Source: Ruegeria sp. THAF33 (GTDB lineage Bacteria; Pseudomonadota; Alphaproteobacteria; Rhodobacterales; Rhodobacteraceae). Taken from it: DNA of 64,000 nucleotides. A model generated the notes under the pieces. It was not told the DNA's origin, did no database searches, and was given only the letters and a program-made list of their open reading frames with translations. Positions within the stretch are counted from its first letter, which is position 1. The number at the start of each line of letters is the position of its first letter. Shown one piece after another: positions 18,072-26,982 of this stretch. Location: NCBI RefSeq assembly GCF_009363615.1, contig NZ_CP045385.1, forward strand, positions 62,001-126,000, in the 5' to 3' direction. A program made the position numbers and the translations under genes.

Positions 18072-18704
18072 CTAGATGTCGATTTTCTCGGCGATACTCA
18101 GCGCATCTTCAAGTTCGACGCCGAGGTATCTGACTGTGCTATCGACCTTGGTGTGCCCGAGCAGAAGCTGAACCGCTCGGAGATTTCCCGTTTTCCGGTA
18201 GATCTCTGCCGCCTTGGTCCGTCGAAGCGAATGCGTTCCGTATCCGCTTGGTTCCAAGCCAATTGCAGCCACCCAGTCTCTGACAAGCCGACCGTACTGG
18301 CGCGTCGAGATGTGTGGTCGGTCGTGGAAACGGCTGGGAAACATGAACGGGCAAGCCAGCATCTCGGGCGACTTCACCCATGCCAGGACAGAGTCCCTTG
18401 TGTTTTCAGTCAGTTCGAACTGAACGGGGCGCTTGGTTTTGCTTTGGATCACTGAAACACGCTCTCGGACGCGGTCATCCTTGACGAGATCAGCCACTGC
18501 GAGTTTGACCAGATCGCATCCACGCAGTTTGCTGTCTATGGCGACGTTGAACAAAGCCAGATCGCGAAGGTAGCCCGCAAGTTCCAGGCGTGCGCGGATC
18601 GCCCAGACCTGTTTTGGCAAGAGTGGGCGCTTCTGGCCGATGATACGCCCCTTGTTCCACGCTCTGCGTTTTGGGGTTACGGCGGGTAGTTGGACTCTTG
18701 GCAT
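18072..18704 (-). CDS. stand-alone tyrosine recombinase/integrase
   Basis: 210 residues from the ATG at 18,704, which has GGAGG eight bases upstream. It contains a phage-integrase-type catalytic domain with the expected residues: Arg61 in SKLRGCDL, His158-x-x-Arg161 in THSLRRT, His184 in LLGHTK and Tyr193 in VRYLGVE. It lacks the usual N-terminal SAM-like and arm-binding domains. Short integrases like this are common in alphaproteobacteria and often stay as genomic residents. No attachment site is visible around it, so whether it moves any DNA here is unknown. Confidence 0.85.
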   Translation of the reverse strand: MPRVQLPAVTPKRRAWNKGRIIGQKRPLLPKQVWAIRARLELAGYLRDLALFNVAIDSKLRGCDLVKLAVADLVKDDRVRERVSVIQSKTKRPVQFELTENTRDSVLAWVKSPEMLACPFMFPSRFHDRPHISTRQYGRLVRDWVAAIGLEPSGYGTHSLRRTKAAEIYRKTGNLRAVQLLLGHTKVDSTVRYLGVELEDALSIAEKIDI

Positions 18705-18938
18705 GATATGCCCTCCGATCCCCCCTCCACGCCCAGTCATCAGCACCGTGCTGACAAGGCGATTCTACGAGGCGGCGGAATGTCCGCAGTCCAAAGACAG
18801 TTTGGCACGCCATTTCTGCGTGAGCATTAGGCGGCTCCGAGCCCAAAGTGTTCATTTTCAAGAGTCGGGATTCGCGCTTGCAGCGAAGAAATCAAGCACG
18901 TGCAGAAATAACGCGATGAACGCGCACCGGCATATTGA

Positions 18939-20039
18939 TTACTGCGTTAAAACGATGCCCGTCTCAGCTTCAAGTTTTTCTGCGTCGACGGTAATTATGC
19001 GTCCCGTTGCGTCGGTGCTGATGACGCCGCCTCCAGACTGATGCAGTGACTTGAGGAATTTCAATACTTCCGGAGATGAACCGATCTTGAAATGCTTCAG
19101 CGGGTCACCGGACTTAATGTTGGTCAAGTCAAATACGGCAACCTTCAGACCACCAAGCTCAGACACGGATTTGATATCACCGACCCTATCTCCCTGACGC
19201 CGAAGTTTTGCTGAGAGGCTAAGCGCCAGATCATCATTTGTTGTCAGCAAGATGATGGGTATACCTTGCGCCAGGACAGGTTGCGCCTGCGTGCGGAAAA
19301 CATCTATGTCGAGGTCCGCAGATATCAGGATAAGAGCCCGGATTTTCCGCAAAACCGATATTTGATTTTGCTGAGCCAATTCACGCATGGTGTCCATGGC
19401 CACGAAATTTCCCATGGAGTGGGCAACCACCAGATAGTTCGTCAGACGCGACTCTGACATGGCGGCGAGGGTCTCTTTGAATGATCCACGGGCAAACAAT
19501 GCGCTTTCACGGTCATCAAGGTATTTCAACACGCTGCCTGCAGACGGCCAAGAATAGACGATTTCGACCCCTTCGCGTCCGGTATCTTCTGCGAGGGCGG
19601 TTGCGCGTATGACAGCTTCGGCTGAATTGGTGTTGAACCCATGGACGAAAACAAATCCTTGACGGTCATCGACAGCGCGTTTGCCGGCCTCTTCATTTAT
19701 TGCCCGGACAAATGCCTGTTTGCCTTTCAGCCGTACGGCAGAAGAGACCAGGAACTGCGTGTTCGGATCAACATCTTGTCCTTTAGGGTACCTCACTTCC
19801 CCGATTTCCCGCGCTGGCGGTATCGAGATGACAAGTTTGGAATAATTGGTCTGGTCGGAACGGGTTTCAGTAAAGAAATCTGGCGCGGGTGCAGGCGCCC
19901 GGGAGGCCGCGACCAGGATCGTCCTTTCGCGTGCTGGCGTTGCAGCATTTGGCAACAGGGCCAATGTTCCGCGTTCACCGCAGCCGCTGATCATTGCGGC
20001 GGCAACGACAACCAATACAGTCAAACTGCGCATGGCCAT
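18939..20039 (-). CDS. lipoprotein alpha/beta-hydrolase (DUF900-like)
   Basis: 366 residues starting behind AAAGGAC. The N-terminus is a lipoprotein signal (VVVAAAMISGC, lipid-anchored Cys20). The hydrolase part has an oxyanion-hole segment GFVFVHGFNTNS and the nucleophile elbow VAHSMGNF (Ser), as in the DUF900 esterase-like family. The protein should sit at the outer membrane or periplasmic face. Substrate unknown. It lies 45 bp downstream of the MscS gene on the same strand and may be co-transcribed. Confidence 0.75.
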   Translation of the reverse strand: MAMRSLTVLVVVAAAMISGCGERGTLALLPNAATPARERTILVAASRAPAPAPDFFTETRSDQTNYSKLVISIPPAREIGEVRYPKGQDVDPNTQFLVSSAVRLKGKQAFVRAINEEAGKRAVDDRQGFVFVHGFNTNSAEAVIRATALAEDTGREGVEIVYSWPSAGSVLKYLDDRESALFARGSFKETLAAMSESRLTNYLVVAHSMGNFVAMDTMRELAQQNQISVLRKIRALILISADLDIDVFRTQAQPVLAQGIPIILLTTNDDLALSLSAKLRRQGDRVGDIKSVSELGGLKVAVFDLTNIKSGDPLKHFKIGSSPEVLKFLKSLHQSGGGVISTDATGRIITVDAEKLEAETGIVLTQ

Positions 20040-20084
20040 GTCCTTTTTTGAAGCGCTAAAATATTGATTAGACGCGCCAGTACG

Positions 20085-21059
20085 TCAGCCAGAGGCCGAT
20101 ACACGCGGTGCCTCGGTGTCGTCCGCGGTGGCAATAACATCGTCTGAACGATCCACTTTTACAGTACGTTCAGCAAACTCGATACCGTTGTTTGCAAAGC
20201 CTTGCTGCACCAGCCTGTAGACTTCGCGGCGGATGAGAAACTGTTCGCCAGGCAGGGTTGTGAATTTGACACGCACGGTCAGCCCGTAGAGATCGACGCC
20301 GTAGATACCTTGAAACTTAACAGGCGAGAGCATTTGCGGACCAAAATACTCATCCTCTTCGATTTGCCTGGACAGCGCCTTGATGACTTTCTTAACTTTG
20401 AGGATGTCCGTGTCATGCGGGACCTGAAACTCAAGCTTTGAGATGACCCAGTCCCGGCTGCGGTTCTTGACCGATTGAATGGTGCCGTAAGGAAGCGTTT
20501 GCAGCGCTCCCCGGTGGTGCCGGATTTGCATCGATCTCAGAGAAATCTTTTCGACGGTGCCACGCGTCTCACCAATTTCTACATATTCTCCCAGCCGAAA
20601 GGCATCGTCTATCACAAAAAAAATGCCCGCTAGAATATCCTTCAGGAGGCTCTGCGCCCCCATACCCAATACGATCCCGACAATGCCTGCCCCTGCCAAC
20701 ATTGGGGCAATTTTGACCCCAAGCTCTGCAAGGGCGACAAGGATCGCAATGACGACAGTAAAGGTGATCAAGATTGCCCGCACCAAGGGGATGACACTCA
20801 AACCGCGCGACGACGGCGCATGCTCAGGGTCGGTGGTTTCCTGCCGGGCATTGCTGGTCAACAGGTAGTGGCGCAGCGCAGCGAGCATGGCGAGCGACAA
20901 CAAGCTGCCGCTCAGCAGGAACAAAAGAACGCGAGTTGTCGAGGTGATCTGCTTTGTTTCACCGTGAAGCAGGATGCCGCCAAACACGACCTCTGCCACG
21001 ACGAGGACGATCGAGCCAAGCCCAATCAGCCACCAGTACAAGGTGCTTGGTTTTGCCAA
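20085..21059 (-). CDS. MscS-family mechanosensitive channel
   Basis: 324 residues. About four hydrophobic segments are followed by the pore-lining glycine/alanine-rich helix (MLAGAGIVGIVLGMGAQSLL, KDILAGIFFVIDD) and a cytoplasmic beta domain (GEYVEIGETRGTVEKISLRS, LPYGTIQSVKNRSRDW). Such channels release solutes upon hypo-osmotic shock. The protein is only a little longer than E. coli MscS, so it is a minimal type with one extra N-terminal segment. It probably shares a transcript with the lipoprotein hydrolase. Confidence 0.9.
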   Translation of the reverse strand: MAKPSTLYWWLIGLGSIVLVVAEVVFGGILLHGETKQITSTTRVLLFLLSGSLLSLAMLAALRHYLLTSNARQETTDPEHAPSSRGLSVIPLVRAILITFTVVIAILVALAELGVKIAPMLAGAGIVGIVLGMGAQSLLKDILAGIFFVIDDAFRLGEYVEIGETRGTVEKISLRSMQIRHHRGALQTLPYGTIQSVKNRSRDWVISKLEFQVPHDTDILKVKKVIKALSRQIEEDEYFGPQMLSPVKFQGIYGVDLYGLTVRVKFTTLPGEQFLIRREVYRLVQQGFANNGIEFAERTVKVDRSDDVIATADDTEAPRVSASG

Positions 21060-21103
21060 TTCAGTATCCCCCTCTCTTCAAAAATGCAGCAAGCGCTGCG
21101 TCG

Positions 21104-21319
21104 CTAGTACGTCATTGCACGCCGGTAAGTGCGCTGCCTTTCGCGGGCTAAATACGTCATGCCCCTGGCTTTCTGGAGAAATAGAAAATCTGCCTCGCCG
21201 TCTGAGGTGTGTTCTGCTTTTATTGGCAGAGCGACTGTGGCGGCCAGCAGCGGTGCCTCACCAATACAAAGCTGGCGCCGGGTTGTGATGGTCTCATGTT
21301 TTTTCGGGTGATCCTGCAT
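21104..21319 (-). CDS. small hypothetical protein (71 aa)
   Basis: A 71-residue frame whose ATG at 21,319 follows GGAGG by five bases, starting MQDHPKKHETITTRRQLCIG. It lies 44 bp upstream of the MscS gene on the same strand. No motif or family recognised. The ribosome-binding site is the main support. Confidence 0.35.
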   Translation of the reverse strand: MQDHPKKHETITTRRQLCIGEAPLLAATVALPIKAEHTSDGEADFLFLQKARGMTYLARERQRTYRRAMTY

Positions 21320-21381
21320 AACATCCTCCACGGAATTCATCATTGACAGGACCCCGTCGGAAACAGAGCCCTGTTAAGGAG

Positions 21382-23880
21382 TTAGTCGCTCGCGCGATGC
21401 ATTGCGTCTTCCAACCGTTTCTTATCGGCGTCCGAGAGTTCCGGCCGTTCGATTTTCAACGTCAGTTTGTCCAGCTTTGCAGTCAGGTTGAAGGGCGGTT
21501 TGTAGTCGTTGTCGTAGACACCTGTTAGCGTATCCTGCCCGATGTCGAACGACTCATCCCATTGCAGAATGACCGGGATCGTGTTCTTCATCTTCTTGGT
21601 CGCAACAACCTTGCCATTCACGCTCAGGGTGCCGGTGCCGCTCTGTCCGATGCCACTGGCGTCGCCATAGGCCAGCGTTCCGTCACCCAATCCGTCATAT
21701 TTGAAATCGAACTCGACGGTATGTTTTCCTGGTGTCAAAGCGTCGTCACCCTGCCACTGGATGCGCTCAAGATTGAGCATGTTCCAAGTGAAAGTCGGCT
21801 TGCCGTCTTTGAGGTAGAACCCGTAGCCCGCGAACCTGCCGCCAGACGTCACGATCATACCCTCCGCGCCGCCTTCAGGCACCTCGATCTCGGCCGTGAA
21901 CGTATAGGACGAATTCAAGATACTGGGAGAGTCGCCCTGAGGCACACCGATCATGGGTTGTGTATAGACAAACTCGGTCCGACCTGCCGTGATGCTCGGA
22001 CGTGGCTTGGCAAGACGCGTTGTTACGGATGCATCCAGCGGGAAGACCTGATACTTTTTGGCTTCTTCAATGAAGATCGCTTTCAGTTCTGTGACCTTCT
22101 CAGGATGATCTTTGGCCACGTTCTTTTGCTGGTTTATATCCGTTCTGAGATCATAAAGCTCGAACTCCTGATTGTTCAGCGGGTCGGGGTTCGGTGTCTT
22201 GGGGGTTTCCCATGGCATCCGATTGACCTTGGTGCTCAGGAACCAGCCCTCGTGATAAAGTGCCCATTGGCCCATCATCTCGAAATACTGTGTCCGGTGA
22301 CGGCTGGGGGCATCTGAGTTCGCCTTGTCGAAGGTATAGGCAAAGCTGGTGCCTTCGATCGGGGACTGAACGATGCCATCCACCTCTTCAGGTTCGGTAA
22401 TACCTGCAACCTCAAGGATGGTCGGCACCACGTCGATCACATGCATGAACTGGTCGCGCTTGCCGCCCTTGTCGGCGATCCCGTTGGGCCATGTCACGAC
22501 CATGTTCTGGCGCACGCCGCCAAGCCGGTTGGCATTCTGCTTGAAGTAGTCAAACGGCGTATCAAAGGCCCATGACCAGCCTGCCGACATGTGGTTGTAG
22601 GTCTCTTCGGTACCCCACTCATCATACCATTGCAGTTGGGTTTTGGCAGGCATTGCGGAGATACCGTTGAACCAGGCAACCTCATTCGGCGTGCCCATTG
22701 GACCGCCTTCGGCGGATGTTCCGTTGTCACCGTTGATGTACATTACCAGCGTGTCGTCCAACCGCCCCAGATCACCAATCGCGTCAATAACGCGGCCGAT
22801 TTCGTGGTCGGTATAGGCGGCATAGGCTGCAAAGACCTCAACCTGTCTGACAAAAAGCTTCTTTTCATCGTCAGTCAGTTGATCCCACGGTTTGATTTTG
22901 TCCGCAGGCCATGGCGTGAGGGTTGCGTCCTGTGGCACAAGGCCGAGTTTCTTCTGGTTTTCAAAGATCGTCTGACGCAGCGCCTCATAGCCGTCGTCAA
23001 AGAGGTTCATCGCCTCGATCTTTTCGACCCACTCCTTTGTTGGGTGATGCGGTGCGTGGGTCGCACCAGGAGCGTATTTTACAAAGAAAGGTTTCTCAGG
23101 GTCGATCTGATGCAGCCGCGTAATATGCTGGATCGCATCTTCGGCCATACCTGTGATCATGTTCCACTCCGGATTGCCGTCGTAGGGGTAAATCTGGGTC
23201 GTGTTGCGAAACAGGTTTGGTTGCCATTGGTTCGCGTCGCCTCCGACAAACCCGTAGAAGTATTCAAAGCCCAGGCCCGTCGGCCATTTATCGAAAGGGC
23301 CCGACTGACTGGCGGCAAAGGCGGGTGTGTTATGGTTCTTGCCGAACCACGATGTTGCGTATCCGTTCTCCGACAGAATTTTGCCGATCGTCGCCTTGTT
23401 TTCGGGGATGATGCTGTTGTAGCCCGGATAGCCAGTAGACTGTTCCGAAATCACGCCAAAACCTACCGAATGGTGGTTGCGGCCCGTGATCAGAGCCGCG
23501 CGCGTAGGCGAGCAAAGCGCAGTAGAGTGGATGTTGGTAAAACTCAGACCTTCGGCAGCCAGTTCATCCATTGTATCTGTGGGGATGACACCGCCAAAAG
23601 TACTCGGAATGCCAAACCCTGCGTCATCAAGGATAATCAGCAGAATGTTCGGCGCGCGCTCTGGCGGCACCACTTTGGGCGGCCAATATTCGGTAGATTT
23701 GAGCGCCTGTGGCTCAATCTTGCCACCGAAACTCGCAGGTGGCGGCGGCAATTGCCTGCCATCAATTGTTGTCGTGGCACCTGGTGACCCAGGCGGCGCC
23801 TCGGTCTGTGCATGGGCACTCAGACTCATACAAGACATAGAAGCTATAGCTGCAACAAGTGCTAGATTTCGATGTGTCAT
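21382..23880 (-). CDS. exported arylsulfatase, 832 aa
   Basis: A Sec signal peptide (about residues 1-25, ending AHAQ) precedes a sulfatase domain. The core begins APNILLIILDDAGFG with metal-binding Asp85/Asp86, and the catalytic motif is CSPTRAALITG, in which Cys123 would be converted to formylglycine. From about residue 640 the C-terminus has a beta-rich region (EGMIVTSGGRFAGYGFYLKD) typical of long bacterial arylsulfatases with a lectin-like module. It hydrolyses sulfate esters in the periplasm or outside; the natural substrate cannot be told. A divergent AraC regulator starts 206 bp away. No sulfatase-maturing enzyme is in the window. Confidence 0.93.
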   Translation of the reverse strand: MTHRNLALVAAIASMSCMSLSAHAQTEAPPGSPGATTTIDGRQLPPPPASFGGKIEPQALKSTEYWPPKVVPPERAPNILLIILDDAGFGIPSTFGGVIPTDTMDELAAEGLSFTNIHSTALCSPTRAALITGRNHHSVGFGVISEQSTGYPGYNSIIPENKATIGKILSENGYATSWFGKNHNTPAFAASQSGPFDKWPTGLGFEYFYGFVGGDANQWQPNLFRNTTQIYPYDGNPEWNMITGMAEDAIQHITRLHQIDPEKPFFVKYAPGATHAPHHPTKEWVEKIEAMNLFDDGYEALRQTIFENQKKLGLVPQDATLTPWPADKIKPWDQLTDDEKKLFVRQVEVFAAYAAYTDHEIGRVIDAIGDLGRLDDTLVMYINGDNGTSAEGGPMGTPNEVAWFNGISAMPAKTQLQWYDEWGTEETYNHMSAGWSWAFDTPFDYFKQNANRLGGVRQNMVVTWPNGIADKGGKRDQFMHVIDVVPTILEVAGITEPEEVDGIVQSPIEGTSFAYTFDKANSDAPSRHRTQYFEMMGQWALYHEGWFLSTKVNRMPWETPKTPNPDPLNNQEFELYDLRTDINQQKNVAKDHPEKVTELKAIFIEEAKKYQVFPLDASVTTRLAKPRPSITAGRTEFVYTQPMIGVPQGDSPSILNSSYTFTAEIEVPEGGAEGMIVTSGGRFAGYGFYLKDGKPTFTWNMLNLERIQWQGDDALTPGKHTVEFDFKYDGLGDGTLAYGDASGIGQSGTGTLSVNGKVVATKKMKNTIPVILQWDESFDIGQDTLTGVYDNDYKPPFNLTAKLDKLTLKIERPELSDADKKRLEDAMHRASD

Positions 23881-24085
23881 AGCTCTGTTTCTTCCCTAAA
23901 AGTTGCTTCGCACCCTGAATATGGGAAAAGCCTTGGAGCAGGTCTCGTCCCCATTGGATTTTGCCGATCTTGGGTGGTTAACCAGCATCTGGAGGCTGAG
24001 TGATCTTTTATTGATTTGGATCAAAGCGCTGGTCTAGATTTGACTTCAGCGGCCAAAACCCAACGAAAGGCTGGAGTTACATATT
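23881..24085. promoter_or_regulatory. divergent promoter region with perfect Fnr-type box (24,011-24,024)
   Basis: The gap between the sulfatase and the AraC gene contains TTGATTTGGATCAA, a perfect TTGAT-N4-ATCAA Fnr box, 62 bp before the AraC start and 131 bp before the sulfatase start. This suggests oxygen-responsive control by an FnrL-type regulator of one or both genes. Confidence 0.55.
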
Positions 24086-25099
24086 ATGCCATCATCCATT
24101 CCGCTCATTCGCGCCGCATCCATACACCCGATGCGGCGATGGGCGCATGACAATCATATTGACGTTGACGGTTTGCTGGCAAAGGCGGGGCTGGAGTGGG
24201 TTCCAGATAATGACCCTAACCTGCCAATTCCGCTGCGCGGCGTCGTTCAGTTGTTGGTAGCGCTTTCGAGGCAGCAAGGTGCCGACACCCCGCGGCAGAT
24301 CGTCGACGGGCGCGGCGGTTTCGAGATCGGGTTGATTGGTGCAGCGGCCTTTGTCGGGCCGACGGTACGGGATGGGTTCCGCCGCGTATCGCGTAAGATG
24401 CAAATCCATTCCACACATGAAATATTCATGGTTGTTGACGGGCCGAATTCAATTCAAATCACAGATGGCTGGATTTTGGAGGTGGGCGAGCAGGAAGTTC
24501 TGCACTACGTCCAGCAATATGTGGCGGCGCTGATTGACATGATTTGCTCTGTTGCGACTAAAAATAAACCCGCTGTTTCTCGCGTCGAACTTGTACCCCA
24601 CCCAGACGAAGGCTTGTCCCATTTGAAACCTTGGCTCGGGGATCGAGTGGTGCCCGCGAAAAATCGCACGCTGAATGTAATAATTGACCAGGACGTGGCC
24701 AATACCGAGTTCCCGGAGGAAGTACGCAGCCTCGCTGTCAAAAAAGACGACACAAACTTGCCTGTATTGCGCGAGAGCCAGACGCTGGCCGATCAGGCTG
24801 GCGCGCTTGTCGAAAGCATGCTTGGAAAGACGCCACCAAGCTTGGACAGCTTGGCTGCTGCGGCAGGGACCAGCACACGCAGCTTCAGACGGCTACTTTC
24901 TGAAGAAAACACCAATCTTGATCAGATTGTAGATAAGGTTCGCGCTGAGATTTCTCTTGGTCGCCTACTTGACGAACCAAGCGTATCGCTGAAGCAGTTA
25001 TCGCGTGAGCTTGGCTATGCAAATCAGGAAACTCTTTCCCGCGCAGTCAAACGATGGACAGGTCAAACCCCGAGCGGTTATCGACGGCAACACTCCTAG
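24086..25099 (+). CDS. AraC-family transcriptional regulator
   Basis: 337 residues. The N-terminal ~220 residues match the arabinose-binding-like/OruR type sensory domain (GRGGFEIGLIGAAAFVGPTV), and the C-terminal ~85 form the paired helix-turn-helix (SLDSLAAAAGTSTRSFRRLL, then VSLKQLSRELGYANQETLSR and WTGQTPSGYRRQ). AraC proteins with this layout commonly control the adjacent divergent operon, here the arylsulfatase. The ligand is unknown. Confidence 0.88.
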   Translation: MPSSIPLIRAASIHPMRRWAHDNHIDVDGLLAKAGLEWVPDNDPNLPIPLRGVVQLLVALSRQQGADTPRQIVDGRGGFEIGLIGAAAFVGPTVRDGFRRVSRKMQIHSTHEIFMVVDGPNSIQITDGWILEVGEQEVLHYVQQYVAALIDMICSVATKNKPAVSRVELVPHPDEGLSHLKPWLGDRVVPAKNRTLNVIIDQDVANTEFPEEVRSLAVKKDDTNLPVLRESQTLADQAGALVESMLGKTPPSLDSLAAAAGTSTRSFRRLLSEENTNLDQIVDKVRAEISLGRLLDEPSVSLKQLSRELGYANQETLSRAVKRWTGQTPSGYRRQHS

Positions 25100-25177
25100 C
25101 CGTGACGGTTCTAGGGTCAGGATGCATTGATTTTCGCTGCGCTGCGTGATTCACGGCTCCCAAAACGGAGTGGTGAC

Positions 25178-25249
25178 ATGAGAGACCTTTATTGGCTAAC
25201 CGACGAGCAGGTGCGCATGCTTGATGTCTTTGACGGGAGGATCAAATAA
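25178..25249 (+). pseudogene. 5' stub of an IS5-family transposase
   Basis: ATG at 25,178 opens a 23-codon frame, MRDLYWLTDEQVRMLDVF..., which matches the N-terminus of IS5-family DDE transposases (usually S/RDLYWLTDEQMxRLxPFFP). The match ends around codon 18 where it runs into the degraded mob gene on the other strand. The preceding bases (about 25,130-25,177) probably include the left end of the lost element. Confidence 0.55.
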
Positions 25250-25594
25250 GTCGCTTGCTCGTGTAGCACCGTCTGAATGCCCAACCTCTCTAGTTGGGTC
25301 GTGGTCGCAATCGCTGAAAGTTTCCAACTCCACAGAAAGGTTAGCCCTGATATTGCTGCGATCAGAACCAGACAGACAGTCCCCGTCGCCCAGGGTGAAA
25401 TCCGTAATATTCGTTTGATCGTGTCGATGTGACTCTGCCAAGCCGTCCCGCTCCAATCCAGAAACATGCGGGTAACCATCGGCATCGCGGATCAGATCGC
25501 GATTGGCGTCATAGGCCAGCACCTCACGCGCAACAAGATAACCGGCTGGTCCAGCACCCGCGCCTTTGCCATTGGGAAAGAACTTGATCAGCAT
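25189..25594 (-). pseudogene. deleted relaxase operon: relaxase N-terminus joined to a downstream mob membrane protein
   Basis: From 25,594 the frame reads MLIKFFPNGKGAGAGPAGYL and VAREVLAYDANRDLIRDADG, the N-terminus I recognise from mobilisation relaxases of alphaproteobacterial integrative elements, then loses similarity. Another frame takes up with TIKRILRISPWATGTVCLVL and a membrane helix followed by TTQLERLGIQTVLHEQATYL, which resembles the membrane protein usually encoded after the relaxase. It ends at the IS5 stub. The simplest reading is a large internal deletion that removed the relaxase catalytic part. The start overlaps the mobC-like stop by 7 bp, as in intact elements. Confidence 0.6.
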
Positions 25595-26016
25595 TGCCGC
25601 GCTTCTTCGACAATTTGAGCAAGTTGACGCTCGATCACGACCAGTTGGCGGGCCACGGCCAACGCATCAAGGTTAACTCGACCAACCAGAAGCGCCCGGT
25701 TCACGAACCGCGCAACCTGGTTGAGATTTCCGCCAATGCGTCCGACCGCAAGAACCAACGCTGGATCAACGCGTGGTGCGGGCTTGCGACGCCGAGCTTC
25801 GGTCAAGCCAAGCGCCTCGCGCAGGAGTGTCGCTGCGGGGACGCCAGCGGTCTCAGCCTTGGCACGAAGCTCAGCCTTCTCGGCAGCTGTACACCGGAAA
25901 ACGAAGGTCTCGGTCAGCTGCTTTTTGGATTGGGGCTTGCCCCCGATGGTGGGGTTCGAAGAGGAGGCTTGCCACCCCTCGCAAGGTCCCGTGTCAGCAG
26001 CGCCAGTGTATGACAT
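25588..26016 (-). CDS. mobC: plasmid mobilisation relaxosome protein (MobC-like)
   Basis: 142 residues from the ATG at 26,016 (AAGGCG upstream). The C-terminal two-thirds fit the MobC family: ETFVFRCTAAEKAELRAKAE, then VDPALVLAVGRIGGNLNQVA with the characteristic GxNLNQ motif, and AVARQLVVIERQLAQIVEEA. MobC melts DNA at oriT for the relaxase. Here the relaxase downstream is broken, so the gene is an orphan of the second mobile element and unrelated in sequence to the module at 1886-5280. The frame remains open upstream of 26,016 but that part does not look like protein. Confidence 0.8.
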   Translation of the reverse strand: MSYTGAADTGPCEGWQASSSNPTIGGKPQSKKQLTETFVFRCTAAEKAELRAKAETAGVPAATLLREALGLTEARRRKPAPRVDPALVLAVGRIGGNLNQVARFVNRALLVGRVNLDALAVARQLVVIERQLAQIVEEARQC

Positions 26017-26035
26017 GGGTCGCCTTGCTCTTTGC

Positions 26036-26446
26036 TCAACTCGCATGGCGCACTTCCAGCTCAGATGGCTCGTAAAAGGTCCAACCTTTCTCGATGAGCC
26101 AGTGCTGCCAAGCGGGCCAGTCGTCCTTGTTGGTTGGCGGGAACCTGTCCGGAAGCCAGTATCCGCTAGCGCTGTTCTCCCAGGCAGCTGGCAGGATTCT
26201 GTCAATCCAGGCCCCAAACATGCGTTCTGCGAACACTTCCCATTGGCGACAACCGAATGATGATTGCGGAACGAATACAGCCTGCGGTACACCTCCGCGC
26301 GCCGAGGCGGATGGCCCTCCATCCGGCAGATCCGGCTCAAGCGCGGTTTTTTGTTCTTTGGATTGTTCAATCTCTATATAGGAAAGATCACCTGTGAGCC
26401 TCTTTTTACCTACGATTGACCCCTTTTCAGTATTCGAAAGGCTCAT
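26036..26446 (-). CDS. hypothetical mobile-element protein (136 aa)
   Basis: 136 residues with a Trp-rich C-terminal half (WENSASGYWLPDRFPPTNKD, WPAWQHWLIEKGWTFYEP). Its ATG overlaps the stop of the upstream helix-turn-helix gene (ATGA), and mobC follows 20 bp after its end, so the three genes form one operon. No named family; position suggests a role in replication or mobilisation of the integrated element. Confidence 0.55.
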   Translation of the reverse strand: MSLSNTEKGSIVGKKRLTGDLSYIEIEQSKEQKTALEPDLPDGGPSASARGGVPQAVFVPQSSFGCRQWEVFAERMFGAWIDRILPAAWENSASGYWLPDRFPPTNKDDWPAWQHWLIEKGWTFYEPSELEVRHAS

Positions 26447-26766
26447 TGGTGCGCCCTTTTTTGGGGACGGAATGGAATGATTTTGGAGGGCGCGCGAAGG
26501 TCATACTCGGTGCAGTTTCCTGCACCACGTCCCTCAGTCCGATTGAGCCAACCGAACTCAACAAGCTGTCGAAGGCATCGCTTGATGGTCGCTAATGACA
26601 TACCCGCCAAAAACTCGACCAATGTGTTCAGCGATGGATTGAGCTGGCCGGTTTTGTCATTGGCGAACTGAGCGGAAAGCGCTGATGCGACCGCTTTTGT
26701 GGATGAATTGAGGTCGGCACATTGCAGAACAGCTTTCAGCCATTCAAAACGGTTAAGCTTAGGCAT
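26443..26766 (-). CDS. helix-turn-helix protein of mobile element (107 aa)
   Basis: 107 residues from the ATG at 26,766, which has GGAGGT five bases ahead. Residues about 45-90 (LNTLVEFLAGMSLATIKRCL and RQLVEFGWLNRTEGRGAGNC) form a winged helix-turn-helix as seen in plasmid replication and regulatory proteins. It heads the operon leading to mobC. It may be an autoregulator or a remnant of a Rep protein. Confidence 0.65.
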   Translation of the reverse strand: MPKLNRFEWLKAVLQCADLNSSTKAVASALSAQFANDKTGQLNPSLNTLVEFLAGMSLATIKRCLRQLVEFGWLNRTEGRGAGNCTEYDLRAPSKIIPFRPQKRAHQ

Positions 26767-26834
26767 GTGCACCTCCCGCGATTGCGGTCAGATGGTCTTT
26801 CTAATAAACTGTGTATGCAGAAAGATTTGCATTG

Positions 26835-26873
26835 CTGTTGAGGTGGGTGGCAGCCCCCTCAGCGGTTTTTTTT
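26835..26873 (+). terminator. intrinsic terminator antisense to the HTH-gene leader
   Basis: CTGTTGAGG (26,835-26,843) pairs with CCTCAGCGG (26,857-26,865) with two or three G-U pairs, and eight T residues follow directly. It is oriented on the plus strand, where no protein gene precedes it, so it would end a short non-coding transcript starting in the leader of the minus-strand HTH gene. Confidence 0.5.
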
Positions 26874-26982
26874 GGCCGAATTGCCTCTTGGATAGGTTTG
26901 ACAAACAGCGACTAAGCCTTTGATACTTGGTAGCTGGTTTGACAGTCTGCTCCGATTTAAGATCTTGAAAACACTGTTTTAG

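Noticed and set aside
18072..18704. Integrase as part of an intact integrative element with the mob genes at 25.2-26.8 kb
   Set aside because: Seven kilobases of ordinary genes separate them and no matching attachment sites were found.
22591..23787. 398-codon frame antisense to the large sulfatase
   Set aside because: The sulfatase frame carries signal peptide and catalytic motifs; the antisense frame does not resemble a protein family.
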